From: CALCKU01 sp964654665
Lineage (GTDB): Bacteria > Pseudomonadota > Alphaproteobacteria > Caulobacterales > Maricaulaceae
NCBI GenBank assembly: GCA_964654665.1
Contig: CAZZKV010000024.1
Span: forward strand, 1-45,205
Reading direction: 5' to 3'
Length of the DNA stretch: 45,205 nt
The notes under the pieces were generated by a model. It made no database searches. It was given only the letters and a program-made list of their open reading frames with translations, and was not told the origin of the DNA. The position numbers were made by a program, and so were the translations under genes. This document shows positions 33,066 to 41,553 of the stretch, piece by piece. How positions within the stretch are numbered: position 1 is the first letter of the stretch; each line of letters starts with the position of its first letter.

Positions 33066-34031
33066 TTACGTCATGGTTAAAATAACTTTACCCATAGCAC
33101 GCCGCTCTGTCAGTTCATCGCAAGCCTCTTTGAAATTTTCTAATGGATAATGCCCGCTAATTCGGGGCTTAATCTTTCCGTTTTTATAAAAGTCCAAAAT
33201 TTCACCCATATTGATACGATGTTCTTTGGCAAATTTCATGGTCCATGTGCCCCAAAAGACACCCCGAATATCTATAGATTTCAACAAGACGAGGTTAAGC
33301 GGAATTTTCGGAATTTCGCCTGCCGCAAATCCAATAACCAGATAGCGCCCATACCACTTTAAGGTTCGCATGGCAGGTTCAGAAAATTTATCACCAACAG
33401 GGTCATATACAACATCACAACCGCCCAGCGCCTTTACCCTCGCTTTCAAGTCTTCCGTAGTATAATTAACAACTTCATCTGCGCCATGTTCTTTGCATAC
33501 CGCCAGTTTTTCATCCGTGCTGGCCGCGGCAATGACTTTTGCTCCAATAGCTTTGCCCAGCTCAACCGCGGCTAAGCCTACACCACCTGCAGCCCCTAGA
33601 ACTAGCAAGGTTTCGCCTGCTTTTATTTGTGCACGCTGTTTTAGAGCATAATAAGACGTTCCATAAACAAGTGCCAAGCCCGCGGCTGTATCAAAAGGCA
33701 TATCCCCAATCGGCCATGTTACCATCATCGGCGCAACAACCTCGGTAGCAAAAGCGCCGTTCATAACCATGGCTGCGACGCGATCACCTACTTTTAGATG
33801 CGGCACATCATCGGCTAATTCTGTTATCACGCCTGCGCATTCAGACCCGGGTACAAAGGGAAACGTTGGTTTAATCTGATATTTGCCCTCAACCATTAAA
33901 ATATCCGGAAAGTTCAATCCAGCCGCCTCAACTGCAATGCGTATATGGCCAGGTTTCATTTTGGGGGCTTCAGTTTCTACAGCTTTTTGTTGCGAATAGG
34001 ATTTGAAATCTGAACAAAGAATAGCACGCAT
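33066..34031 (-). CDS. NADPH:quinone oxidoreductase family (MDR, zinc-free ADH)
   Basis: 321 aa from the ATG at 34031, which has an AAAAGG site and matches the usual family N terminus (M-R-A-I-L-C); a longer in-frame extension is not conserved-looking. The GroES-like domain has A-A-G-L-N-F-P-D and P-G-S-E-C-A-G. The nucleotide-binding domain has L-G-A-A-G-G-V-G-L-A-A-V. Zinc ligands are absent, as in quinone oxidoreductases and enoyl reductases (QOR/MECR type). It is divergent from the thiolase operon with about 140 nt between starts, so it is likely co-regulated with acyl-CoA metabolism. Confidence 0.88.
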   Translation of the reverse strand: MRAILCSDFKSYSQQKAVETEAPKMKPGHIRIAVEAAGLNFPDILMVEGKYQIKPTFPFVPGSECAGVITELADDVPHLKVGDRVAAMVMNGAFATEVVAPMMVTWPIGDMPFDTAAGLALVYGTSYYALKQRAQIKAGETLLVLGAAGGVGLAAVELGKAIGAKVIAAASTDEKLAVCKEHGADEVVNYTTEDLKARVKALGGCDVVYDPVGDKFSEPAMRTLKWYGRYLVIGFAAGEIPKIPLNLVLLKSIDIRGVFWGTWTMKFAKEHRINMGEILDFYKNGKIKPRISGHYPLENFKEACDELTERRAMGKVILTMT

Positions 34032-34171
34032 AATATAGCCTTTTATAGAAATGAATATGTAATGCAGGATCACATTCTCGAAATAATCGGAACGCAGCCC
34101 TTGCTTATATGCAATTTTATGCATATCAGTCTGCCGTAAATAAGCAAGTCTCTAAGCCATAGGATAAGATC

Positions 34172-35347
34172 ATGAGAGAAGCCGTCATTGTTTCCACCGC
34201 CCGCACACCCATTGGCCGCGCTTACCGCGGGGCCTTTAACGCAACCCCCTCACCCACCCTTGCTGGCCACTGCATTGATGAGGCTGTTAAACGGGCCGGC
34301 ATTGATGGCGCCGAAGTCGAAGATGTGAATATGGGTTGTGCTTTACAGCAAGGTGTACAAGTTACAATTGGCCGGAATGCTGTTTTGGCATCAAATTTAC
34401 CGGTTACGGTTCCCGCCCAAAGTATTGATCGTCAATGTTCATCCGGCATGATGGCTATCGGAATGGCCGCCAAACAAATTATTACCGACAACCAACAAAT
34501 TGTTATTGGCGGCGGAGTTGAGTCCATTTCCATGGTCCAAACAGCCGAAATGCGCGTTGCCCCAGATATGAACGTCATTAAAAAACACCCACAGGCCTAT
34601 ATTCAAATGATTGATACGGCGGAAATTGTGGCCAAACGTTACGGCGTTACGCGCGAAGCACAGGATGAATATGCACTCATCAGTCAACAGCGCACACATG
34701 CGGCTCAAGAGGCTGGAAAATTTGACGATGAGATTGTACCCATGGCCTCAACCATGATTGTCAAAAATAAAGAAACAGGTGAGACATCCAAACAAGAGGT
34801 TACTTTGGCTAAAGACGAAGGTAATCGTCCATCAACAACACTAGACGGTCTTGCAGGACTTAAGCCTGTTCGCGGTCCAGAACATTTTATTACGGCTGGT
34901 AATGCCTCACAACTCTCCGATGGAGCCTCCATTTCTGTTTTAATGGAAGGTAAGGAAGCTTCAAAGCGGGGGTTATCACCACTTGGGATTTACCGCGGTA
35001 TGGCCGTGGCCGGTCTTGAGCCTGATGAAATGGGCATTGGCCCTGTTTTCGCCATTCCGAAATTATTGAAGCAAACGGGTTTGAAAATGGATGACATTGA
35101 CCTTTGGGAACTCAATGAAGCCTTTGCCGTTCAGGTAATATATTGCCGTGATACACTAGGCATTCCAATGGAAAATATGAATGTAAATGGCGGCGCCATT
35201 TCTATTGGGCACCCTTATGGCATGTCCGGAGCCCGTATGGTTGCTCATGCTTTGATTGAGGGTAAAAGACGCGGTGCAAAATATGTTGTATCAACAATGT
35301 GTGTTGGTGGCGGTATGGGCGCGGCTGGTCTGTTTGAAGTTGCTTAA
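34172..35347 (+). CDS. Acyl-CoA/acetyl-CoA C-acyltransferase (thiolase)
   Basis: 391 aa, the normal length of thiolase II enzymes. Active-site C89 is in D-R-Q-C-S-S-G, H347 in G-H-P-Y-G, and the proton-donor C377 in C-V-G-G-G-M-G. G-G-A-I-S-I-G-H-P is the second signature. It performs the last, thiolytic step of beta-oxidation or the reverse condensation in the cytoplasm. It starts a three-gene operon with an SDR and a MaoC dehydratase (20-nt gaps), making a complete set for hydration, dehydrogenation and thiolysis once acyl-CoA dehydrogenase supplies enoyl-CoA. Ribosome site AGGATAAG. Confidence 0.93.
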   Translation: MREAVIVSTARTPIGRAYRGAFNATPSPTLAGHCIDEAVKRAGIDGAEVEDVNMGCALQQGVQVTIGRNAVLASNLPVTVPAQSIDRQCSSGMMAIGMAAKQIITDNQQIVIGGGVESISMVQTAEMRVAPDMNVIKKHPQAYIQMIDTAEIVAKRYGVTREAQDEYALISQQRTHAAQEAGKFDDEIVPMASTMIVKNKETGETSKQEVTLAKDEGNRPSTTLDGLAGLKPVRGPEHFITAGNASQLSDGASISVLMEGKEASKRGLSPLGIYRGMAVAGLEPDEMGIGPVFAIPKLLKQTGLKMDDIDLWELNEAFAVQVIYCRDTLGIPMENMNVNGGAISIGHPYGMSGARMVAHALIEGKRRGAKYVVSTMCVGGGMGAAGLFEVA

Positions 35348-35367
35348 GTGTCAATAGGATAATTATC

Positions 35368-36282
35368 ATGAGTGCAGTTAACTTTAAAGACCGCGTAGCT
35401 ATTGTAACAGGTGCAGGCGGGGGATTAGGCCGCAGCCATGCTATGGCATTGGCATCGCGCGGCGTCAAAGTTGTGGTAAACGACCTCGGCGGTAGTGTTG
35501 ACGGGACAGGCGCCTCCCAAACTATGGCACAAAAGGTTGTTGATGAAATTCGGGCTGCGGGCGGTACAGCTATTGCCAATGGTGCCAATGTGACCAAAGA
35601 AGACGAAGTGGCCGCTATGGTAGCCGAAGCAATTGCCGAATTTGGGCATATCGACATTCTTATCAATAATGCCGGTATTTTACGTGATAAATCATTTGCT
35701 AAAATGCAGATGAGTGATTTTCGGCTTGTTCTGGATGTCCACCTTATGGGATCAGCGATTTGCACATCGGCTGTTTGGGGTCATATGCGCGAACGCAATT
35801 ATGGCAGGATTGTTATGACCACTAGTTCATCCGGTATGTATGGCAATTTTGGTCAAGCTAATTATGGCGCAGCCAAAGCCGGACTATCAGGCTTTATGCG
35901 GACATTATGTCTCGAAGGCGCGAAATATGATATTCGGGTCAATGCTTTATCGCCCGTAGCGGCGACACGAATGACTGAAAATCTTATGCCGCAGGAAGCG
36001 TTAGACCTACTAACAACTGAAAGTGTGGCCGAAGCTGTGGTATATCTATCGTGTGATGAGTCTCCTAACAGGACCATTTTATGTGCTGGTGCCGGCGGTT
36101 ATGCTGTGACAAAAGTGTTTGAAACTCCCGGATTGAATTTTGCTCCGGGTCAACAGACGGCTGAAAATATTGCAAAACATTGGGATGAAATTTCTGGTGA
36201 AAAAGATATGGAGGAGTTTACCAATGGCGGTATGCAAGGGCCAAAATTCATGCACAGGGCTGCGGCATTAATTAAGGCGTAA
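35368..36282 (+). CDS. SDR oxidoreductase, MFE-2-like (R)-3-hydroxyacyl-CoA dehydrogenase
   Basis: 304 aa. The Rossmann motif T-G-A-G-G-G-L-G is at 14-21, the N-N-A-G block at 100-103, a Ser triplet at 153-155, and the catalytic Y166-x-x-x-K170. The N-terminal V-N-D-L-G-G-S-V-D-G-T-G insert and the C-terminal extension are features of the peroxisomal multifunctional enzyme type 2 dehydrogenase domain, which oxidises (R)-3-hydroxyacyl-CoA. With a MaoC hydratase directly downstream, this operon mirrors the two activities fused in MFE-2 and suggests an R-stereospecific beta-oxidation branch. The substrate chain length or type is not deducible. Confidence 0.88.
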   Translation: MSAVNFKDRVAIVTGAGGGLGRSHAMALASRGVKVVVNDLGGSVDGTGASQTMAQKVVDEIRAAGGTAIANGANVTKEDEVAAMVAEAIAEFGHIDILINNAGILRDKSFAKMQMSDFRLVLDVHLMGSAICTSAVWGHMRERNYGRIVMTTSSSGMYGNFGQANYGAAKAGLSGFMRTLCLEGAKYDIRVNALSPVAATRMTENLMPQEALDLLTTESVAEAVVYLSCDESPNRTILCAGAGGYAVTKVFETPGLNFAPGQQTAENIAKHWDEISGEKDMEEFTNGGMQGPKFMHRAAALIKA

Positions 36283-36304
36283 AATAAAGATAAGGTGAGA
36301 GTTT

Positions 36305-36763
36305 ATGAAAATCGTAAAAGCAAGTGAATTAGAAGGCCTAATTGGCACAGAAATTGGCGTAAGCGATTGGATTCATATTGATCAAGACCGGATTAATACA
36401 TTCGCTGATGTGACAGAGGATCATCAATTTATCCACGTCGATACGGAAAAAGCTAAGTTCACACCTTTCGGTACAACAATTGCTCATGGGTTTCTAACAT
36501 TATCTTTATTGTCAAAATTTGCCGAGCAAGGCACATTATCACTCGAAGGCGTGCAAATGGGTATGAATTATGGGTTTGATAAAATCCGGTTTCTAAGCCC
36601 TGTTCCCGTTGGTTCCAACGTGCGTGGTCGTTTTGATTTAAAATCAGCAACTGAAAAACGCTCTGGGCAATATTTAATCACTTATGATGCATCCGTTGAG
36701 ATTGAAGGTGGTAACAAGCCTGCGCTCATCTGCGAATGGATGGCCATGCAATTTACGGGCTAG
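36305..36763 (+). CDS. MaoC family dehydratase / (R)-enoyl-CoA hydratase
   Basis: 152 aa single hotdog domain, the usual size for PhaJ/MaoC enzymes. The hydratase-2 motif has D35 and H40 (A-D-V-T-E-D-H), followed by F-G-T-T-I-A-H-G-F (about 55-63). It adds water to trans-2-enoyl-CoA to give the (R)-3-hydroxyacyl-CoA that the upstream SDR would oxidise. Last gene of the thiolase operon (22-nt gap, start preceded by AAGGTGAG). Confidence 0.92.
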   Translation: MKIVKASELEGLIGTEIGVSDWIHIDQDRINTFADVTEDHQFIHVDTEKAKFTPFGTTIAHGFLTLSLLSKFAEQGTLSLEGVQMGMNYGFDKIRFLSPVPVGSNVRGRFDLKSATEKRSGQYLITYDASVEIEGGNKPALICEWMAMQFTG

Positions 36764-36818
36764 ATAATGCTATTATCGGCATATAGTCTTAATCTGTTCG
36801 TTTCACTGATAGGCCTTT

Positions 36819-37382
36819 ATGACCACTCCGCAGCATACACAGCCGCAACTCTCTTTAGCGCCTTTTGACAGATTTCAGGGTTGGCGGTTTATTGCACTTG
36901 TTTTTGTGTTTTCCGTTTATACGTTTTGGTTCACAGGACCGGGACCATTTGGGCAATTAGCGGCTCTTGCACCCGAAACACCTCTACAGGCTCAAGGGTT
37001 TTATTCAGGTGACTTTGCCGTTGACGTCTTATCAAAACTGGACAGTGCGGGACGAAAAACTAAATATCTAGCTCTGATTTTTGATGTACCATATATGATT
37101 ATGCAAGCATTAGTCTTTGAGGCTGCCATTACATTTAGTCTCTTAAAAATGCCAAAAATCTCCGCAAAAACAAAGCTACTTTATCTCTTCCCTATCGGTT
37201 TTTTATTGGCAGATGTGCTTGAAAATAGTCTGTTGGCCCTCACATTAGCTAGCGATTCTGTGGCCATAGGCACTTTAGCAGGTTATGTAACTGCCTTAAA
37301 ATTTACTATTTTCATGCCCGCAATTGTTGTCGCTATAAGCTGTCTATTAATAGGCGCTATTGTTCGAATTATGATGCGGTAA
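36819..37382 (+). CDS. Uncharacterised four-helix membrane protein (187 aa)
   Basis: 187 aa. Likely membrane helices at about 23-42, 82-103, 112-131 and 145-184 (possibly two), with a loop after helix 1 rich in P, G and A. I recognise no family. It lies 55 nt after the MaoC gene on the same strand, but no ribosome site stands out and it may be independent. The ATG at 36819 gives the first helix a plausible amphipathic lead-in. Confidence 0.75.
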   Translation: MTTPQHTQPQLSLAPFDRFQGWRFIALVFVFSVYTFWFTGPGPFGQLAALAPETPLQAQGFYSGDFAVDVLSKLDSAGRKTKYLALIFDVPYMIMQALVFEAAITFSLLKMPKISAKTKLLYLFPIGFLLADVLENSLLALTLASDSVAIGTLAGYVTALKFTIFMPAIVVAISCLLIGAIVRIMMR

Positions 37383-37472
37383 GTCTACGGGTTTCTGCAA
37401 CAACGCCTTATTTTTGTCATTTATTAACCTTAATTTCGCACATATGATACGGGTTGGGCCTATGGAGACAAT

Positions 37473-38096
37473 ATGATGACGAATTTTTCGAGTTTTATAA
37501 AAACGGGTATAATCGGCCTGGCTTTTGCTGTATCTGCCTGCTCAACTGTACCCAATAATCCAACGACAAAGACAGATATCCGGGAAGCACAAAACCGCAA
37601 TGTGACTAAAGCTGAAACCTATTCGGAAAATGAGCTTGTGGCAGCGGTTTCTACTCACCTTGGTGTAAATTCTGAAAGTGCTGCAACGGCAATTGAACGG
37701 TTATTCAAAGAGAGAGGACGTCCTGTTGGCTACATTACGGGCGAAGAAGGCGGTGGAGCTCTTACAATTGGCGCCCGATATGGCAAAGGAACATTATGGA
37801 TGCGTGATGGCAGTTCGCGTAAAGTCTATTGGCAAGGACCAACAGTGGGTTTCGATGCGGGGGCCGAAGCATCCAAAGTGTTCACACTTGTTTATGGCCT
37901 CAATAATGCCGAATATATTTTCCAACGCTTTCCCGGAGCTGAAGGGACGGCAACACTCGTTGCCGGAATGGCAATCAGTTACCAACGCGCTAATGGCATC
38001 ACTCTAGCCCCTGTTCGTACCAGTGTTGGCGGACGGTTAGGTGCCAATATCGGCTATACAAGCTATACCCGTAAGCGCAGCCTTATTCCGCTATAG
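37473..38096 (+). CDS. eipA: DUF1134 / EipA family envelope protein
   Basis: 207 aa. The C-terminal two-thirds carries the DUF1134 pattern: G-A-R-Y-G-K-G-T-L-W, then K-V-Y-W-Q-G-P-T-V-G-F-D-A-G, the L-V-Y-G-L-N block, and P-V-R-T-S-V-G-G-R-L-G-A-N-I-G-Y near the end. Brucella EipA, the named member, is a periplasmic beta-barrel-like protein needed for envelope integrity. Here the signal peptide ends in a lipobox-like V-S-A-C (Cys23), so this copy may be a lipoprotein. Tandem ATGs at 37473 and 37476 are both possible starts. It ends 8 nt before the stop of convergent oxyR. Confidence 0.85.
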   Translation: MMTNFSSFIKTGIIGLAFAVSACSTVPNNPTTKTDIREAQNRNVTKAETYSENELVAAVSTHLGVNSESAATAIERLFKERGRPVGYITGEEGGGALTIGARYGKGTLWMRDGSSRKVYWQGPTVGFDAGAEASKVFTLVYGLNNAEYIFQRFPGAEGTATLVAGMAISYQRANGITLAPVRTSVGGRLGANIGYTSYTRKRSLIPL

Positions 38097-38104
38097 CGTG
38101 CACA

Positions 38105-39022
38105 TTATAATACTTGCACAGTTTTCGGCAATCCCGCCTGAATGACGTTTGAGAGGGCCGAAACGGCCGCTTTGCGGGGATATCGTTTGCGGTAAGTTAG
38201 GTAAATAGTACGCGCAGCGCCCTTATCGGTTAACTTGCGGCTTATCAAGCCCGTATCATTCCCTCGACCGCGCATAGCAAGAGCGGGAACCAGTGTCATG
38301 CCCTGGCCTGATGCAACAAGATTTACGAGTGTTTCAAGCGATGTGGCTCGCAGCGCATTCTTATTTTTATGCCCGAGATGTTTACGATTCTGCGGCGTGC
38401 AAATCGATAAGGCTTGATCGCGAAAACAATGACCTTCTGTCAGCAATAGAATATCCTGCTGAGGAACATCGGACATTTTAGTTTGTTTTAGGGCTTTTAA
38501 CGGATGTGTATGTGGAAATACCAACCAGAAGGGTTCGGAAAATAAGGCGATTGCGGTCAAAGCCTCATCATCTGGCGGAGTTGCCATTAGAGCCGTATCC
38601 AGCGCACCTGATAATAAATCTTCGGTCAAGCGCTCTGTAATATCTTCGCTATACGTTACCTGTAGATCAGGCAAATCCTGTGATAATCGAGATACAAATA
38701 TCGGGATCAAATAGGGCGCAATTGTCGGAATCAAGCCTAAAGATAAATGGCCCGCCAAAGGGTCTTGCGCTGCACTGGCTATAGTTCGGATACGGTCCAC
38801 ATTATTGCGTGCCTCTTTTGCAATACGGATTATATCTTCACCAACTTTAGTAACCCGTACAGATTTATTATTCCGTTCAAATAACGTCACACCCAGATAG
38901 ATTTCCAATTTTTTTATTTGGCCCGAAAGAGTAGGTTGGCTCACATGACAGGCTTCGGCAGCTCGGCCAAAATGGCGATATTCCGCAACAGCGCAAATAT
39001 AGTCCAAATCCCTTATATTCAT
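38105..39022 (-). CDS. oxyR: Hydrogen peroxide-sensing LysR regulator OxyR
   Basis: 305 aa, aligning without gaps by eye with E. coli OxyR at the start (M-N-I-R-D-L-x-Y) and middle. The LysR HTH is at about 18-37 (A-A-E-A-C-H-V-S-Q-P-T-L-S-G-Q-I). Both redox cysteines are kept at the same numbering, C199 (E-G-H-C-F-R-D-Q) and C208 (A-L-S-I-C), so the peroxide-driven disulphide switch should work. The A-T-S-L-E-T-L-V-N and T-L-V-P-A-L-A blocks also match. The usual OxyR neighbours (catalase, ahpC, recG) are absent. The shared upstream region with the TPR gene holds a 12-bp direct repeat. Confidence 0.93.
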   Translation of the reverse strand: MNIRDLDYICAVAEYRHFGRAAEACHVSQPTLSGQIKKLEIYLGVTLFERNNKSVRVTKVGEDIIRIAKEARNNVDRIRTIASAAQDPLAGHLSLGLIPTIAPYLIPIFVSRLSQDLPDLQVTYSEDITERLTEDLLSGALDTALMATPPDDEALTAIALFSEPFWLVFPHTHPLKALKQTKMSDVPQQDILLLTEGHCFRDQALSICTPQNRKHLGHKNKNALRATSLETLVNLVASGQGMTLVPALAMRGRGNDTGLISRKLTDKGAARTIYLTYRKRYPRKAAVSALSNVIQAGLPKTVQVL

Positions 39023-39058
39023 TTGTTTTACCTATTATTAAAATCAACTCAATAGAAC

Positions 39059-39105
39059 ATAACGATTTATAAAAAACGACGAATGACAGGTCAATAACGA
39101 TTTAT
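39059..39105. repeat. 12-bp direct repeat in the oxyR upstream region
   Basis: The sequence ATAACGATTTAT occurs at 39059-39070 and again at 39094-39105, 35 bp apart, between the divergent oxyR and TPR-oxygenase genes. The second copy continues into a CGAT-TT-ATCG palindrome. It could be an OxyR or other regulator site, but it does not obviously match the classical OxyR consensus. Confidence 0.7.
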
Positions 39106-39155
39106 CGCCGTGTTTTTTGTTTTCATTTGCCCACGGCCCGACTAGAAGCGCAATT

Positions 39156-40862
39156 ATGTCGAATAATAATGAAACTCTATCTAAGGCTTATGCACTATAT
39201 CAAAATGAAAAGCTCGAGGCTGCTAAAACGGCACTTATGCCAATATTATCAAAACCCGAGGCTCCAGCCAAAGCCTATCATTTAGCAGCGTTAATCGCCC
39301 GCGATAATGAAGACCTACAATTGGCCCAGAATTATTTACGAGCAGGATTATCTTTAACTCCGACAGATCATGAAATGCTCAACACGCTAGGCACGGTAGC
39401 CGGCAAAATGCAAGACCCCATACGCGCACAAAAAGCTTTTGATGCCGCTTTGAACGTTAATCCATCTTATGAAATAGCCCGTAAAAACCGGGCGTTTATG
39501 CATTTACAATACCAAAACCCTAGAATGGCTCTAGCGGAATTTGATGCCCTTATCAAAGATTTTCCAGATGATTTAACATATCGTCTTGCGCGTATTTATG
39601 CCCTAAAAGACACAGAACATTGTAAGCAAGCTTTGACAGAATTGGATACAATATCCAATCTTACCACCAAGCCTGAAGAGTTAGCGTTTCTACGATCACA
39701 AATTTTATTCCAACTCGGCGATTATGAAAAAGCCATCGCGGCGAATAATGCGGCACTATCTTCGCCAATATTTGGACCCCGCGCCATTGCCAATACCGCT
39801 CAGCTTTTACATATGTTGAACCAATGGACAGCGGCAGATGCTTATTTGGCTGGTATGTTGACTGGTGAGGAACATAGATCAGAAATGTCAGTTGCGGCAG
39901 CGCGGGCCTATCATGCAGCCGGGGATAGTGAGGCCGCGAGCGCCGTTCTGGATAAAGCCGCTAGAACGGTTCCTGACAATCCAGATATTATGGGGTTTCG
40001 CGGACGTATGCATTTAGATGCTGGCCGTGTTGAAGCGGCCTATGCTGATACATTGGCGGCACTACAACTCCGGCCCGGTGATCTATCTCTTATGGCTGAA
40101 TTTGCCCGCGCGGCGATGAGCGCCGGAAAGATTACCGATGCAATGCATGTCGCCCAATCGGCCTTAACGCGACGGCCTAATGATCAATTTTGGATGGCGA
40201 TGCGAGCAACGGGGGGTCGCCTTCTGGGTACGGATTATCATTATTATTTCAATTATGAAACCTATGTGCGGGTGTATGACCTAAAGGCCCCAATTGGGTA
40301 TACGTCAATTGATGCATTTAATATAGACTTAAAAAAACGCCTTGGCACAATACATGATTTTTCCAAAGCTCCGCTAGATCAATCCGTACGCGCTGGAGTT
40401 CAAACCAGCCCCAATTTAGTACAATTGGAAGATCCAATTTTAAAAAGTTTTTTTGTTACAGTTCGTTCCTCGCTTGATGATTACATGGCGACTATCGGAA
40501 CGGACCAGACCCATCCGCTTACACGCCGTAATACGGGCTATGCTCGGCCTGTTTCAGCATGGTCTATACGCCTGAGCAAAGGCGGGCATCATGTTGATCA
40601 TATTCATCCCGAAGGCTGGATCAGTTCATCTTATTATGTCGATGTTCCGGACGAAGTGAACGATGAAACCTCTCGTGCAGGCTGGATCCGTTTTGGGCGA
40701 CCGCCTCTGGATATCGGGCTTGAAGCTGAGCATTATATACAGCCAAAGGCCGGGCGGCTTGTATTATTCCCGAGTTATATGTGGCATGGGACTGTGCCAT
40801 TGAGACAAAAGGATACACGCCTGACCCTCCCTTTCGATGTTTTACCAGACATGCCGCGATGA
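39156..40862 (+). CDS. TPR-domain protein with C-terminal 2OG-Fe(II) oxygenase domain
   Basis: 568 aa from the ATG at 39156 (an upstream TTG is less likely). The N-terminal part (about 1-350) is a series of TPR helices. The last 200 residues carry a putative 2-oxoglutarate/Fe(II) oxygenase domain of the 2OG-FeII_Oxy_5 type: G-G-H-H-V-D-H-I-H-P-E-G-W with H482 and H484, W-I-S-S-S-Y-Y, then F-P-S-Y-M-W-H with H544, and the R-L-T-L-P-F end. The iron triad is taken to involve H482/H484 and H544, with an Arg after it binding 2OG. These proteins likely hydroxylate a protein partner bound by the TPRs; none is identified. The TGA overlaps the ATP12 start (ATGA). Confidence 0.87.
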   Translation: MSNNNETLSKAYALYQNEKLEAAKTALMPILSKPEAPAKAYHLAALIARDNEDLQLAQNYLRAGLSLTPTDHEMLNTLGTVAGKMQDPIRAQKAFDAALNVNPSYEIARKNRAFMHLQYQNPRMALAEFDALIKDFPDDLTYRLARIYALKDTEHCKQALTELDTISNLTTKPEELAFLRSQILFQLGDYEKAIAANNAALSSPIFGPRAIANTAQLLHMLNQWTAADAYLAGMLTGEEHRSEMSVAAARAYHAAGDSEAASAVLDKAARTVPDNPDIMGFRGRMHLDAGRVEAAYADTLAALQLRPGDLSLMAEFARAAMSAGKITDAMHVAQSALTRRPNDQFWMAMRATGGRLLGTDYHYYFNYETYVRVYDLKAPIGYTSIDAFNIDLKKRLGTIHDFSKAPLDQSVRAGVQTSPNLVQLEDPILKSFFVTVRSSLDDYMATIGTDQTHPLTRRNTGYARPVSAWSIRLSKGGHHVDHIHPEGWISSSYYVDVPDEVNDETSRAGWIRFGRPPLDIGLEAEHYIQPKAGRLVLFPSYMWHGTVPLRQKDTRLTLPFDVLPDMPR

Positions 40863-41539
40863 AACGGTTTTATAAAACGGCTACGATTGCCAAAGCTGGA
40901 CATGGATATGCCATCCATCTAGATGGCCGCACTCTAAAGACACCCGGCAAAATGCCTTTGATATTGCCAGAAAGCTTTCAAGCGCAATTAATTGCTGATG
41001 AATGGAACGCACAAGGCGAAGATATCAATCCAGCTTTGATGCCTTGTACTCGGCTCGCCAATGTTGCTTGTGAGCAGACACCACAAAACCGGTCACAGCT
41101 TATCGAGGAAGCTCAGCGTTACATTGAAACCGATTTATTATGTTACCGAGCCCCACACCCGCGCCCGCTCATGGAGCAGCAAAATAAGGCCTGGGATCCA
41201 TTGATTGAATGGGTCCGTGAACTTGATATTCATCTCAATACCACATACGGAACCGTTGCTATTGAACAACCGCAAGGTAATTTCGCGGTCATTGGCACCT
41301 ATGCTGCCGAACTGAATGATCTTTATCTGACATTATTTGTGCATCTGACGGCCGTTTTTGGATCTGTTGTTTTATCTATGACCGTTATAGAAAAACATCT
41401 GCCGAGTTCGAAGGCTTATGAACTCTCTCGGCTTGACGAAGTGTTTCAATCACGGCATTGGGGAGAGGATGAAGAAGCGGCCAAGCGCACGGCATTGATT
41501 GGCGCAGAGGTCGATCTTTTGGCAAAATTTATAAAGTAA
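40859..41539 (+). CDS. ATP12 family F1-ATPase assembly chaperone
   Basis: 226 aa from the ATG at 40859, which overlaps the upstream stop as ATGA; the longer in-frame start lies inside the previous gene. It opens with M-K-R-F-Y-K and H-L-D-G-R-T-L-K-T-P, the typical ATP12 N terminus, and has the I-A-D-E-W-x-A-Q block and the T-D-L-L-C-Y-R-A segment shared by the mitochondrial and alphaproteobacterial family. ATP12 binds the alpha subunit of F1 during ATP synthase assembly in the cytoplasm. It is coupled to a TPR-oxygenase gene, an odd partner. Confidence 0.93.
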   Translation: MKRFYKTATIAKAGHGYAIHLDGRTLKTPGKMPLILPESFQAQLIADEWNAQGEDINPALMPCTRLANVACEQTPQNRSQLIEEAQRYIETDLLCYRAPHPRPLMEQQNKAWDPLIEWVRELDIHLNTTYGTVAIEQPQGNFAVIGTYAAELNDLYLTLFVHLTAVFGSVVLSMTVIEKHLPSSKAYELSRLDEVFQSRHWGEDEEAAKRTALIGAEVDLLAKFIK

Positions 41540-41553
41540 GCGAGGCGTGAACG

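Noticed and set aside
39023..39155. Classical OxyR consensus (ATAG-N7-CTAT) upstream of oxyR
   Set aside because: Only a partial ATAG-like half is seen; the direct repeat is the stronger signal.
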